Assembly: GCA_965206015.1 (NCBI GenBank)
Contig: CBDBIW010000016.1
Span: 1,116,001-1,180,000, forward strand
Source: JAJCYL01 sp965206015
GTDB lineage: Bacteria > Bacteroidota > Bacteroidia > Cytophagales > Cyclobacteriaceae
DNA length: 64,000 nt
Direction: 5' to 3'
Positions within the stretch are counted from its first letter, which is position 1, and each line of letters opens with the position of its first letter. The notes beneath the pieces are model-generated. The model was given only the letters and a program-made list of their open reading frames with translations, had not been told where the DNA came from and made no database searches. Shown one piece after another: positions 1-9,281 of this stretch. The translations under genes were made by a program, and so were the position numbers.

Positions 1-72
1 AATAATAATGACACAATGGCGCATTGTTGAAATTTAGTTCAACGTTGTGAATACAAATAAAAGGAATGGAAA

Positions 73-105
73 ATAAAAAAAGCAAATGACGAAAGTCACT
101 TGCTT
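73..105 (-). terminator. Intrinsic terminator after susD
   Basis: An 11-bp stem with one mismatch (80-90 pairing with 95-105) closes a GAAA loop. On the minus strand it is followed by a run of seven T, so it should end the susC-susD transcript 24 bases beyond the susD stop codon. A T-rich stretch also follows on the plus strand, so it may work in both directions. Confidence 0.75.
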
Positions 106-128
106 GTTATTTTTCAAATTAAGGCTGT

Positions 129-1751
129 TTATGAGCCGCTATACCCTGGATTTTGAGTTAGTTCCGGGTTTATATCAATTTGCTGCTGTGGTATTGGGAA
201 TAATTCAGCATCACTGTTTGACACTTCCTTTTCCCACCATTCTTCCCCGAATTTGCCAAATCTAATCATGTCCTGGCGTCTGGTTAGCTCAGCGTACATC
301 TCCCTGCCAATTTCATCATAAAGATTTTCTTCAGTAAGCGTAGTGTATGGATCAACACCGGCTCTTTCTCTGAATTGGTTAACAATAGCAAGTGCACCTG
401 CCGCATCACCCAATCTGAACATGGCTTCTGCCTTACCCAGGAGAATACCACCTAATCTGAAAATCACAAAGTCATTCGACATATTCTGAGTTCCACCAAT
501 TTCGTATTCATACTTGTTGATCCTGGCCAGCCCTTGTCTCCAGCCATTTGGGAAAATCTCATTACTTTGTGGTGTATAGGTGACAGGAGGTCCGTTGGGA
601 TCATCTGGTTCCTGACCCGGATCTTCCAGCCTTGTTCCATCAAAATTAAAGACGTCACCAACCTGAAAGTTGCCTAAGCGCACGTCCTGAGTACCGACAC
701 CATTGGGTACGCCATCCACATGATTGGGATCATCAGCACCCGCCAGACCGGACCAGACCGGACCTTGAGGGCCAGGATTTTTCTCTGGATCAATGTAGGA
801 ATTATAAAACTCCTCAACCGTACCATAACCGTTCCATGGCTGATCGGTGAAATTAAATACGCCCTGACTTGATATGTGGTTGGTCATCATATTCCAATTA
901 AATCCGCCAGCAAATACTTTGTCATAGGGTACTACAAAAATGTTTTCCTTTGAAGCGTCATTAATAACGGCAAAGTTTGCGAAGTAGTTATCCTCCAATT
1001 TAAAACCAAAAGCCTCCACAGCATCTGCATCATCTATTGCTTTTTGCCATTGAGCAGTTCCCGAAAACACTTCTGCATTTAAATACAATCTGTGACGAAG
1101 TGCTGTAGCAGCTGCCTGATTCATTCTACCATAAGCGGCTCCACCGACATTAGGGTCCAGATCAGGGATGATCTCATCTAATTCGCTGATTAGGAAATCA
1201 AACACTTCTTTTCTTCCTGCGGCGACGTCCGTATTGTTGCCTATAACAGCATCCGTAAAGTCAATTACCAAGGGTACGTTACCAAATGCATCTATAGCAT
1301 AGTAATACCACAGTGCTCGGACTGCCCTAAGTTCGCCAATAAATCCTGTTGCCAGCGGATTGTCTAACTCAGTAAATTGAGCTATTAACCTATTGGTAGT
1401 GTTAATGCCTCCGTACATTTGCGTCCAGGCATTGTTGAAAAAACCATTATCCGGTGTCATTTGATGCCTGTGTATTTGAAGTAATACACCTCCATCAAAC
1501 CAGTCACCTCCTTTTGTTGCGACGACCAATTCATCGGATGAAAGTTCACTGATAGACCAGGTATTGGCATGGTTTCCAATGGAAAATAATTGGGAATATG
1601 CTTCTCCCAGCGCAAAGATAAACTGCTCATCGTTTTGAAAGAAGGTCTCATCTGTTACGTCACTAAATAACTCCTCGTCTAAGTCAGTGCATGCCGGTGC
1701 GAAGAGTAGTGATGCAGCCAGCAGTGCAAATATTTTTTTATAATTTTTCAT
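129..1751 (-). CDS. SusD/RagB-family outer-membrane nutrient-binding lipoprotein
   Basis: This 540-residue protein is a surface lipoprotein that binds an oligosaccharide or similar ligand and acts as the lid of the SusC channel. The N-terminus has a lipoprotein signal with Cys21 (LFAPAC). An N-terminal SusD-like helical region (about 25-220) contains the typical NRLIAQF and RAVRALWYYYAIDAFGNVP segments. The C-terminal RagB/SusD region ends with the family-typical FRLGGILLGKAEAMFRLGD and a closing FPIPQQQIDINPELTQNPGY. It lies 19 bases after susC and should be co-transcribed with it; a terminator follows. The specific ligand cannot be read from the sequence; the linked DUF1080 gene suggests a sugar. 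Confidence 0.95.
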   Translation of the reverse strand: MKNYKKIFALLAASLLFAPACTDLDEELFSDVTDETFFQNDEQFIFALGEAYSQLFSIGNHANTWSISELSSDELVVATKGGDWFDGGVLLQIHRHQMTPDNGFFNNAWTQMYGGINTTNRLIAQFTELDNPLATGFIGELRAVRALWYYYAIDAFGNVPLVIDFTDAVIGNNTDVAAGRKEVFDFLISELDEIIPDLDPNVGGAAYGRMNQAAATALRHRLYLNAEVFSGTAQWQKAIDDADAVEAFGFKLEDNYFANFAVINDASKENIFVVPYDKVFAGGFNWNMMTNHISSQGVFNFTDQPWNGYGTVEEFYNSYIDPEKNPGPQGPVWSGLAGADDPNHVDGVPNGVGTQDVRLGNFQVGDVFNFDGTRLEDPGQEPDDPNGPPVTYTPQSNEIFPNGWRQGLARINKYEYEIGGTQNMSNDFVIFRLGGILLGKAEAMFRLGDAAGALAIVNQFRERAGVDPYTTLTEENLYDEIGREMYAELTRRQDMIRFGKFGEEWWEKEVSNSDAELFPIPQQQIDINPELTQNPGYSGS

Positions 1752-1770
1752 ATTGTTTTCTACTATTTAA

Positions 1771-4749
1771 TCAAAATCCAAGATTCATACCAAATGTATA
1801 AGTTTTGGTCGTGAAGTAAGTGTTTCTTCTTTCAATACCCGGTGCCAGGGCATTAGGATTATCAGGATCATCCAAATCTTCATAGCGCACCTCCGGATCA
1901 ATACCATCATAGCCCGTAATCACGAATGGGTTTTGGACAGCAAAGTAAAATCTAAGCCTCCTTAACCCTGATTTATTATCACCTACAGGTAAATTGTATC
2001 CTATGGTTGCGTTGTCCAACTTAAAGAAGCTTGCACTCTCCACATGAGAGCTGTTTACTTCCGCCTTTGTCAATGCTGGGTCCAATCCGCTGCCTTTTAC
2101 GATATTATAATTGGCTACAGTAGTACCTTCAAAGTTTTCATAAAACCCCCTGTAACTGTTTAACAAATCATGACCGAATGCACCTCTAAAGAACAAGTTG
2201 AGATCAAAGTTTTTGTACACAAAGTTGTTTGCCCATCCAATGGTAAAGTCAGGTAGTCCATTACCCACCACTCGTTTGTCGTCGTTACATGTGCAATAGG
2301 TGCCGTCACCATCAAGGTCTTCAAATCTTGGTGATCCTACAAGCGATGGATCGTCTATTGCTTCCTGATCACTGGCACTCCATATACCGATCTTAACCGG
2401 TAGAAAAAGTTGACCAAGAGGCTCACCGTCAGCAACTCTTGCCAATCGAGTATCGTTTTGCCCCGGAGAACCAAAATTGGCTTCAAAAAGGGGTGAATTG
2501 TCAAGTTTTTTAATCTCTGTTTGAAAGGTTGCATAGTTTACTGCAGTATTATATTTGAAATCACCAGTATTTACAACTTCATAATCCAAAGCGATTTCAA
2601 TACCTGTATTGGTCATCTCTCCTACGTTCCTCCACTCACGATCAAACTGGTTTGGAGGAACAGGTACACTTATATTAAATAACAAATCGGAAGTCACCCG
2701 GCGGTACCAATCAATAGTACCTTGTAATCTACCATCCAATATTGCGAAGTCTAGTCCAATGTCGACCTCCTTCTTCGTTTCCCACTTCAAATCGGGATTC
2801 TCATTACTCACCGGACCGAAACTTGGCACATATCCGCCGTTAAAAAAGAAGCTACCTGTAGGACCAAACTTCTCTACGGACAAAAGACTTTGACCAGGCT
2901 GCGCCCCTGTTACACCATAACCAGCTCTTAACTTCAACTGGTCCACATTATTTAGGGCAAACAAGTTATCAAGATTTACTCCACCACTTACTGCATAGAA
3001 TGTTCCCCATCGCTGATCAGCACCAAAACGTGATGAACCTTCTCTACGAAGACTTGCAGAGAGGAAGTAGGTGCCATCATAATTTAAATTGACTCTTCCG
3101 AAGCCGGCAATTAACTTGTTAGAATTGGCACTACTAAAGGCATTGCCCAATCCATTATCGAAATCTTGAGCAGATCCAAGGTTGTTGAAGGAAAATTCAT
3201 CAGACGGGAAATTTCCTCCCGAGAGACCAAAGCCTTCATTTTTGAACTCCTGATAAGAATAACCTCCAAGGACAGCCAGATCAAGAGCACCAACGCTAAA
3301 GTCGTAATTACCGGTAAATTCTCCCAATTGGTTAAACTCGATTTTTTGGTTTCTACCAGCAATACCATTAGGACCGCTACTGCCAAACAATTTGGCGGTA
3401 CTTGGAGCGAAAAACGCTGAATCTATGGTTTTACGTTGTTGTGAATAGGATACGGCAAATCTAAGCCCTTCAATCTGGTCACTAAAATCATATTCTAACC
3501 TGGCACTACCCAAATAACTGAAATCAGTTTCTTTTAATTCGAGTTGTTCTTGAATTGAAACAGGGTTCCAAAATCGGAAGATATCTCTTTCGGCAAACCC
3601 ACCAACATCTGTAGTCCCCGGTGATCCATCAAATAAAACAGGCAAAGTTGGATTAGCAGTGATGGCATGATCAAATACTTCGTCGATTGCAAGGTCCTGA
3701 TCTTTGGTTGTCACTGAAAGATTCATATCCAATGTTAAATTATCATTCAACGCTCTCTGAGTCAAATTCAGTCTGCCATTGAGTTGCTCAAATCCTGTCC
3801 CGTTACCAACTCCCTCTACATTTCTATAGTTAAAAGATGCTCTATAGGAGCTGTTATTGACCCCACCAGACATAGATACATTATGAATATGTGAAACCGC
3901 CGTAGAAGTAACTTCATCAAGCCAGTCGGTTTCAGATCCCAAATCGGTTGTTCCGGGTGTATTTCTAAACTCTTCAGGAGAAAAGAAATCAATGGTATTG
4001 GCTACACGTTCAAAAGCAACCGATGCATTGTAATCAAAAGTTGTTTCGCCTGATTTACCTCTCTTGGTGGTAACCAAGATTACCCCTGAAGAAGCACGTG
4101 TTCCGTAGATTGCTGCAGCTGAGCCATCTTTCAAGACATCAATAGATGCGATATCATTGGGGTCGACAGCATCAAGTGACCCTCCAATTACTCCATCAAG
4201 AACCACTAAAGGTTCAGCATTAGCACCAAAGGTAGATACACCTCTTAGCCTAACGGTGTACCCGCCATTGGGGTCACCACCTGGCTTTGCTACAGTCAAA
4301 CCACCCACTTTACCCTGAATCAGTTGATTGGGATCATTAACCAGTCCCTGGTTAAAATCCTTGGCTTTTACACTGGTAACGGAACTTGTAATTTCCTTTT
4401 TTTCCTGGGTACCATACCCGACAACAACTACTTCTGAAAGAGTTGTTTGATCGGTTTCCATGTTTATGTCTACTACGGCTCTATTGCCAACAGCGACTTC
4501 TTGCGTGGAGTATCCTACAAAGGAAAAGACTAAGGTGCTACCATCTTCTACATTGAGGGTGTAATTGCCATCAAAGTCTGAAATGGTTCCAGTAGTTGTG
4601 CCTTTTACAATAACAGCAACTCCAGGAAGACCTTCCTTTGTTTCATCCGTAATTTTACCACTTACCTTCCTTTGTGCTAACGCTTGAAATGCTATAAGCG
4701 TCATTGCACAAAACAGCAGGATAGTGTGTTTTAGTACATTGTGTTTCAT
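1771..4749 (-). CDS. SusC/RagA-family TonB-dependent outer-membrane transporter
   Basis: This 992-residue protein is the TonB-dependent channel that imports the ligand captured by SusD. In order it has a signal peptide (1-26, cleaved near AFQALAQ), a carboxypeptidase-D-like regulatory domain (about 27-105, with GKITDETKEGLPGVAVIVKG), a plug domain beginning near VVVVGYGTQEKKEITSSV and containing the SusC signature YGTRASSGVILVTTKRGK, and a long C-terminal beta-barrel ending in TFGMNLGF with the terminal Phe of outer-membrane proteins. It is the first gene of the susCD unit. Its start codon abuts a 17-bp tandem repeat that occupies the leader. Confidence 0.96.
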   Translation of the reverse strand: MKHNVLKHTILLFCAMTLIAFQALAQRKVSGKITDETKEGLPGVAVIVKGTTTGTISDFDGNYTLNVEDGSTLVFSFVGYSTQEVAVGNRAVVDINMETDQTTLSEVVVVGYGTQEKKEITSSVTSVKAKDFNQGLVNDPNQLIQGKVGGLTVAKPGGDPNGGYTVRLRGVSTFGANAEPLVVLDGVIGGSLDAVDPNDIASIDVLKDGSAAAIYGTRASSGVILVTTKRGKSGETTFDYNASVAFERVANTIDFFSPEEFRNTPGTTDLGSETDWLDEVTSTAVSHIHNVSMSGGVNNSSYRASFNYRNVEGVGNGTGFEQLNGRLNLTQRALNDNLTLDMNLSVTTKDQDLAIDEVFDHAITANPTLPVLFDGSPGTTDVGGFAERDIFRFWNPVSIQEQLELKETDFSYLGSARLEYDFSDQIEGLRFAVSYSQQRKTIDSAFFAPSTAKLFGSSGPNGIAGRNQKIEFNQLGEFTGNYDFSVGALDLAVLGGYSYQEFKNEGFGLSGGNFPSDEFSFNNLGSAQDFDNGLGNAFSSANSNKLIAGFGRVNLNYDGTYFLSASLRREGSSRFGADQRWGTFYAVSGGVNLDNLFALNNVDQLKLRAGYGVTGAQPGQSLLSVEKFGPTGSFFFNGGYVPSFGPVSNENPDLKWETKKEVDIGLDFAILDGRLQGTIDWYRRVTSDLLFNISVPVPPNQFDREWRNVGEMTNTGIEIALDYEVVNTGDFKYNTAVNYATFQTEIKKLDNSPLFEANFGSPGQNDTRLARVADGEPLGQLFLPVKIGIWSASDQEAIDDPSLVGSPRFEDLDGDGTYCTCNDDKRVVGNGLPDFTIGWANNFVYKNFDLNLFFRGAFGHDLLNSYRGFYENFEGTTVANYNIVKGSGLDPALTKAEVNSSHVESASFFKLDNATIGYNLPVGDNKSGLRRLRFYFAVQNPFVITGYDGIDPEVRYEDLDDPDNPNALAPGIERRNTYFTTKTYTFGMNLGF

Positions 4750-4752
4750 ATA

Positions 4753-4830
4753 ATGGTTAATTTAAGATTATGGTTAATTTAAGATTATGGTTAATTTAAG
4801 ATTAATGTAATTTAAGATTAATGCAAGATT
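4753..4830 (-). repeat. 17-bp tandem repeat in the susC leader
   Basis: Three perfect copies of ATGGTTAATTTAAGATT (plus-strand reading) lie at 4753-4769, 4770-4786 and 4787-4803. A degenerate 16-bp copy (4804-4819) and an 11-bp remnant (4820-4830) follow. The array ends three bases before the susC start codon, so copy-number change would alter the 5' leader of the messenger. The function is unknown. Confidence 0.9.
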
Positions 4831-5378
4831 TTATTATTGCATTGGTATAGGGAAAAATTGTAAATTCATCGTAATGACTTGAAATCTTAGAAAAATACAA
4901 TAAATTGCCACCTCAATAAAATTCCATCGATTATCTTGTTAATGAACTGGTGTAATATGGCTACGACAGACCCATACTGCACACGATTACCAATAATAAG
5001 CATAAAATGGGGTAATTCATATCTCAATCCGGGTTTATATTGCCGTGAACAGGCGAAAACGTCACCGCAATCGTTTGTAATTTGTTACTAGTTGTAAAAG
5101 AATGGAGGCCTTACAAATCCTTAAAAATTTAGGATCATAAAGTGCTGTCACTCAAAGGCATTGAAGAATGGCATATTTTGTGAGGGAATTGTCAATAAAA
5201 ATGGTTACTGATGTACAATAACTTTATCTGTAAGTGCGGTAGGTAGATGATGCCAAATATCAGATAAGTTATATTCTGACCTTCAATTTGATTAGGGATC
5301 ATTCCAACATTCAGTTCAGCTGATATTGCTGTCAATGTTTATTCAGCGGAATTTTGAATTCCTCCACCAAATATTACT
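4831..5378. other. 548-bp non-coding region between susC and the cupredoxin gene
   Basis: I see no convincing gene here. The region contains the 22-bp motif at 5254-5275 listed separately and a 19-codon reading frame on the minus strand (5020-4961) that resembles a signal peptide but has no continuation. No clear TAnnTTTG promoter was found for susC, though the susC promoter must lie in this stretch. Confidence 0.5.
5254..5275 (+). promoter_or_regulatory. Copy 1 of a 22-bp motif shared with the lacI upstream region
   Basis: The motif starts CAAATATCAG and ends TAAGTTATATT. It matches 10028-10049 at 21 of 22 positions. It holds an inverted repeat, AAATAT-N10-ATATT. It lies about 500 bases upstream of susC and 100 bases beyond the end of the cupredoxin gene. 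A regulator-binding site, perhaps for the linked LacI protein, is an inference from the repetition. Confidence 0.45.
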
Positions 5379-7319
5379 TTAATTGGTTATCTTCAAAACA
5401 CCTTTCATTGTCAAACCATGTCCCGGAAAAGTACAGATGTAGACATAGTCACCCGGGATAGTGGGTGCTTCAAAATAGATGATGTCGCTGCTTTCAGGTT
5501 GCAACAGTGCAGTATGGTAAAGCACGTCATCCGTATCAGGCACATAGCTCATTTCCTGTCCTTTAAGGCCAAGATTCAGAGCTTCCAGCACGATCTTATC
5601 TGCTGTTCCGGGTTTCAGGACCAAAAGATTGTGTAGCATATCGTCGGGATTATCAAACTCTAGTTTAATCTTACTTCCAGCCTTTATACTGATCTCATCT
5701 ATGTCAAATTTTAGCCCAGGCACTGTCTTCAAAGTAATGGTTTGGTCGGGTCCATTTGCCCATGTTGCTGGCATTTCTACAGTACGTTTATTACTGGTAT
5801 TACTGGATTTACCAGATGTATCACCGGACTGTTGAGTCATTGCCAGGTGGTTCATCTTTTTTTCTCCTTTTGGGATATTATTCAAAGTATAGTATCCAAA
5901 ATTGTGTATTAGTTTTTGCTTGTTTTGGTTAATCACTGAAGGAGCCTTGAATTCATAGATATAACCCGGGCGTAAATTATCAATGTAGAGCCTCACTTTT
6001 GTTTGGTCGGGACTTAACTCAATATCATATATTTGTTTTGTCTGGATGTCTACCGCCGGGCTGCCGTAAGAGTGATGATATAAATATGTGAAGTCACTAA
6101 CACTGTAGGAGCCTGTAAGAGCACTTAACTCCTGATCTACAGGCTGGGTGAAAGTCAGTTCAAACCCGTCTGGTTTGGCATTTATCTGTTTAATTTCAAA
6201 AGGAGTTTTACCATTCCACTCAAGACGCTCCAAGCCGTAGGGTTCAGGCCCGGTAGAGCTCCATCCCCGACTGGTCATACCTGCATATAAAGATTTTTGA
6301 TCTGGACTCCACTCCAATCTCAATATTCCGGAAGAAAAGCCTTCTCTGAATGGGAAACATACACCTTGATACACTCCATCTACCTTTTCCTGATAAACCC
6401 TCATAATTTTGCTGTGACCCTGATCTCCAATGAGCAGCTGGTTTTTAAATGGACCAAATTTATCATGGTCAATTAACAATACATCTGAGGTCGATATACC
6501 CATCAGTCCGTGGGGAAACCAAACACTGGGGTTCTTGACAAGCTCATTTTCGTAAAGAGATATACCAAGGGTATCAGTGATGTCCTCCATTTTTAGAGTG
6601 AGGGGAGAGCCCTCTTCACCTGTCCATTTGAGTCCTTCCGGATGCCCGACAAAATCCCCTTTTTCGATATGTGTCATCCGTCCCGAACCTACCCAGTCGC
6701 CCTGGTTTTCAGTATAGAAAATATCTCCGGCAGCGTTTAAACCAAAGCCCGCAGGTGAACGCATTCCAGTTGCTAATGGTGTCATTTCACCTTTAGGTGA
6801 AACCTGGAGCATCCAGCCATGCCATTTTGTTAAACTTGCCCCTCGGCCAATCCACCCCAGGTTCAGTGTGATAATCATATTTCCACCCGGCATAAAAACC
6901 GGGCCATAAGAGTATTCATGGTAATTCCCTGCAAGTGGCCAACTATAAATAGTTTCGTAGCTATCTGCTTTTTGGTCACCGTCTAAGTCCTGAACCTTGT
7001 CGAGCTCGCCGCGTTGAGTGAAATAATAAGCATTATCCTTAAAAGCCAGGCCTAGTATTTCATGCAGGCCATGTGCAAATCGCTTGAAAGTTGGTTTATT
7101 TGATTCTGGGTTTGTAATTAACCAGACTTCGCCTCTCCTTGTACTGACTGCTAATTGGCCTTTGTCATTAAAAGCCAGTCCACCAACCTCGAGTATAACC
7201 TTTTCAGGAATGTTAACTTTTTTAATTTGATAGAACCTGCTCTCCGCTTCTGAGCTTCCTGATTGTGCATTTACAGAGAACATTGCCATCGATAATATGG
7301 CAAAACCTAATGATTTCAT
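5379..7319 (-). CDS. Secreted beta-propeller protein with C-terminal type-1 copper (cupredoxin) domain
   Basis: This 646-residue exported protein starts with a signal peptide (MKSLGFAILSMAMFSVNAQ). An upstream in-frame ATG at 7355 is less likely because it overlaps the preceding gene and delays the signal. Residues about 25-390 resemble the PQQ-dehydrogenase-like propellers of planctomycete-type membrane-bound dehydrogenases (GGLAFNDKGQLAVSTRRGEV, DLDGDQKADSYETIY, MRSPAGFGLN). A linker region follows. The last 125 residues form a plastocyanin/azurin-like domain with copper ligands His563, Cys629, His634 and Met638; the C-x4-H-x3-M spacing is that of azurin and auracyanin. The gene sits 29 bases after the DUF1080 gene and is probably co-transcribed with it. 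A role as a periplasmic sugar dehydrogenase passing electrons to its own copper centre is inferred; PQQ or substrate binding was not verified. Confidence 0.8.
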   Translation of the reverse strand: MKSLGFAILSMAMFSVNAQSGSSEAESRFYQIKKVNIPEKVILEVGGLAFNDKGQLAVSTRRGEVWLITNPESNKPTFKRFAHGLHEILGLAFKDNAYYFTQRGELDKVQDLDGDQKADSYETIYSWPLAGNYHEYSYGPVFMPGGNMIITLNLGWIGRGASLTKWHGWMLQVSPKGEMTPLATGMRSPAGFGLNAAGDIFYTENQGDWVGSGRMTHIEKGDFVGHPEGLKWTGEEGSPLTLKMEDITDTLGISLYENELVKNPSVWFPHGLMGISTSDVLLIDHDKFGPFKNQLLIGDQGHSKIMRVYQEKVDGVYQGVCFPFREGFSSGILRLEWSPDQKSLYAGMTSRGWSSTGPEPYGLERLEWNGKTPFEIKQINAKPDGFELTFTQPVDQELSALTGSYSVSDFTYLYHHSYGSPAVDIQTKQIYDIELSPDQTKVRLYIDNLRPGYIYEFKAPSVINQNKQKLIHNFGYYTLNNIPKGEKKMNHLAMTQQSGDTSGKSSNTSNKRTVEMPATWANGPDQTITLKTVPGLKFDIDEISIKAGSKIKLEFDNPDDMLHNLLVLKPGTADKIVLEALNLGLKGQEMSYVPDTDDVLYHTALLQPESSDIIYFEAPTIPGDYVYICTFPGHGLTMKGVLKITN

Positions 7320-7348
7320 GGTCTGTACGGTTTTATGGAAAAGATAGC

Positions 7349-9202
7349 TTACCATATTACTGAATATTGAATATTGACGCTGGAAGAATTAATGGGAACT
7401 ATAATCCCTACATTTTTAACGATTTGTATTTCGTTCGCCATGCTGGATGATGGAATCAGATAGTATTGACCATTGACATTGTATGAACCATTACTCATTT
7501 TCGAAACATTACCCGAAGCAATTAGAACCGCATCTCTGGATTCAGCGTTTTCAATAATTATTGAACGATGTAGACCAGGGAGGTCTGAGTTGACGGGAAT
7601 CATCCCGTCAGTGATGTTGACGTTTCCATAGGTTGAATAAAAAACTGGTTGCTCTTTTTCATTAATCACATATTTCTTGAAGAGGTAATTGCCCTTAATT
7701 TTCCAGCTGTCATTTGTTAACGAGCCTAAGACAGGACCTTCGTCGAATTCAACTGAGGCATTGCCTGGATTGAGAAGTTGCGATATACCACGGCTGTGCC
7801 ACATATTTGTAACATCTGCAAAAATACCTTTCCAGCCCAAAATTGGTGAGCCGGTTGCTAAATCATAGGTATAGTGGATACCACTAGGATCGCCGACGCT
7901 TAGTGCATGTGTTTTAACAGTGTCTTTGTATCGGATATATCCTCTTGTCATTTCAGGAGCAGTTGTAGCTTCCACAATTATCGGGTTGGGAGAGGTGCCG
8001 CGGGTATCCTCAGCAGGAAGTGCCAATGTCTGTTTAAATATCCCCGGACCTTCATATTGAATGTTGAGGGTTGAACCCCAAACTGTTTGAAAATGGGAGA
8101 CCTCAAAATCATGCCGACCAGTTGAAAGCTCAATTAAGTTTTTGTCACTGCCACCGCCGTTCTTACCTACATCACCAAGTATACGGTTTCCACCAATGAA
8201 TAATTCACCTCCATTGTCGAAAAATACATCAAACAAGTATTTTCCCGATATCGGTACGGAAAGACTTCCGGTAAATACATACCCATAATTCTCATTCCTT
8301 TTAGCAAGTTTTCGAACATCAAGAAATTCACTATTACCACTGTCTACCGGCATTATATTGGTAAAGTCAGGTAGGGTGTCCCAGGTATCTTCATAATATT
8401 TATATGTTAGATTTTTCAATTCTAGTTTTTTGGTATGGTCATAAGCTTTGTACCGGATATTTCTAAAGGCAACAGGACCATGATCACCTTGTATCATGAA
8501 CTTAGCCAGTGAAGATTCCTCATTATCAGCAGAAGCACGAGTTGGCCCACTTACTTCTACATTCTTATGGATTAGTACACCGTTTAGATAGACTTCGCAA
8601 AATCTTGCATTCTCGGTTTTGTTTCCTTGAGAATCAAACCTTGGTGCACGAAACGAGGCTTTAACAGTTTGCCATAAACCCGGGGCCTTGCTTGCATTTA
8701 CTTTTGGTGGTACACCTTCGTAGCCTTTTTGTTCCCCGGGGAGAGTCTCATCCCATCTTTGATAGATGCCGCCACAGTCCGAATGTGCCGGCTCTGCAAC
8801 ATTCCAGCTATCGAACAATTGAATTTCATACCGACCTTGGAAGCAAAGCCCTGAATTAGATCCTTTTGGCATCATAAATTCGATTTCTAATTCCATATCT
8901 CCATGTTCAAACCCCATAAAAAGATTGGAATGATCTGCCTCCGTAGGGTTACATACAAGAATGCCTACACCGGGTTCTGATTCCAATGATTGCTCTATCT
9001 CATAATCCGAATTGGCACTACTGGCCAATTGCCAGTTGGCACCCAATGGATCAAAAGTTGACAAATCTCCCAGAGAAATCTTTGTCATTGGAAGTGTTTC
9101 TGGAATTTCCATGGAAACTTGAGGTTGTTCATTCGATTGACATGAACAAAAAAGGCAGAGCATGGGTGTGAACGTCAGGTATTGGAAGGTTGATCGATTC
9201 AT
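7349..9202 (-). CDS. Lipoprotein with DUF1080 (3-keto-disaccharide hydrolase-like) and PA14-like domains
   Basis: This 617-residue protein has a lipoprotein signal with Cys21 (LFCSC). Residues about 80-255 form a DUF1080 fold, a concanavalin-like domain named for 3-keto-glycoside hydrolases, with SGLCFQGRYEIQLFDSW, SDCGGIYQRW and FMIQGDHGPVAFRNIRYK. Residues about 265-390 look like a PA14-type carbohydrate-binding module (SGKYLFDVFFDNGGELFIGG, followed by GRHDFEVSHFQ). The last 220 residues have no family I recognise but look beta-rich. It is the first gene of a pair with the cupredoxin protein. A hydrolase acting on oxidised sugars fits both the family and the neighbour, but the substrate is unknown. 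Confidence 0.82.
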   Translation of the reverse strand: MNRSTFQYLTFTPMLCLFCSCQSNEQPQVSMEIPETLPMTKISLGDLSTFDPLGANWQLASSANSDYEIEQSLESEPGVGILVCNPTEADHSNLFMGFEHGDMELEIEFMMPKGSNSGLCFQGRYEIQLFDSWNVAEPAHSDCGGIYQRWDETLPGEQKGYEGVPPKVNASKAPGLWQTVKASFRAPRFDSQGNKTENARFCEVYLNGVLIHKNVEVSGPTRASADNEESSLAKFMIQGDHGPVAFRNIRYKAYDHTKKLELKNLTYKYYEDTWDTLPDFTNIMPVDSGNSEFLDVRKLAKRNENYGYVFTGSLSVPISGKYLFDVFFDNGGELFIGGNRILGDVGKNGGGSDKNLIELSTGRHDFEVSHFQTVWGSTLNIQYEGPGIFKQTLALPAEDTRGTSPNPIIVEATTAPEMTRGYIRYKDTVKTHALSVGDPSGIHYTYDLATGSPILGWKGIFADVTNMWHSRGISQLLNPGNASVEFDEGPVLGSLTNDSWKIKGNYLFKKYVINEKEQPVFYSTYGNVNITDGMIPVNSDLPGLHRSIIIENAESRDAVLIASGNVSKMSNGSYNVNGQYYLIPSSSMANEIQIVKNVGIIVPINSSSVNIQYSVIW

Positions 9203-9212
9203 GTATTTGGAG

Positions 9213-9230
9213 ATTGTAAAGCTTTGACAA
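9213..9230. promoter_or_regulatory. Palindrome upstream of the DUF1080 gene, possible LacI-family operator
   Basis: The sequence TTGTAAAGCTTTGACAA contains a perfect 8-bp palindrome (AAAGCTTT) flanked by TTGT and ACAA arms. It begins 11 bases upstream of the DUF1080 start codon. LacI-type regulators bind such short palindromes, and one is encoded 0.85 kb away. The assignment is inference. Confidence 0.35.
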
Positions 9231-9281
9231 TAAATCTGGAAGGTTAAAAAGCGGCAATCTAATAACCTTGAAGTTCAAAAG

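Noticed and set aside
4961..5020. 19-residue minus-strand peptide resembling a signal sequence upstream of susC
   Set aside because: It ends at a stop with no continuation in any frame. A leader peptide or relic is possible, but nothing supports it.
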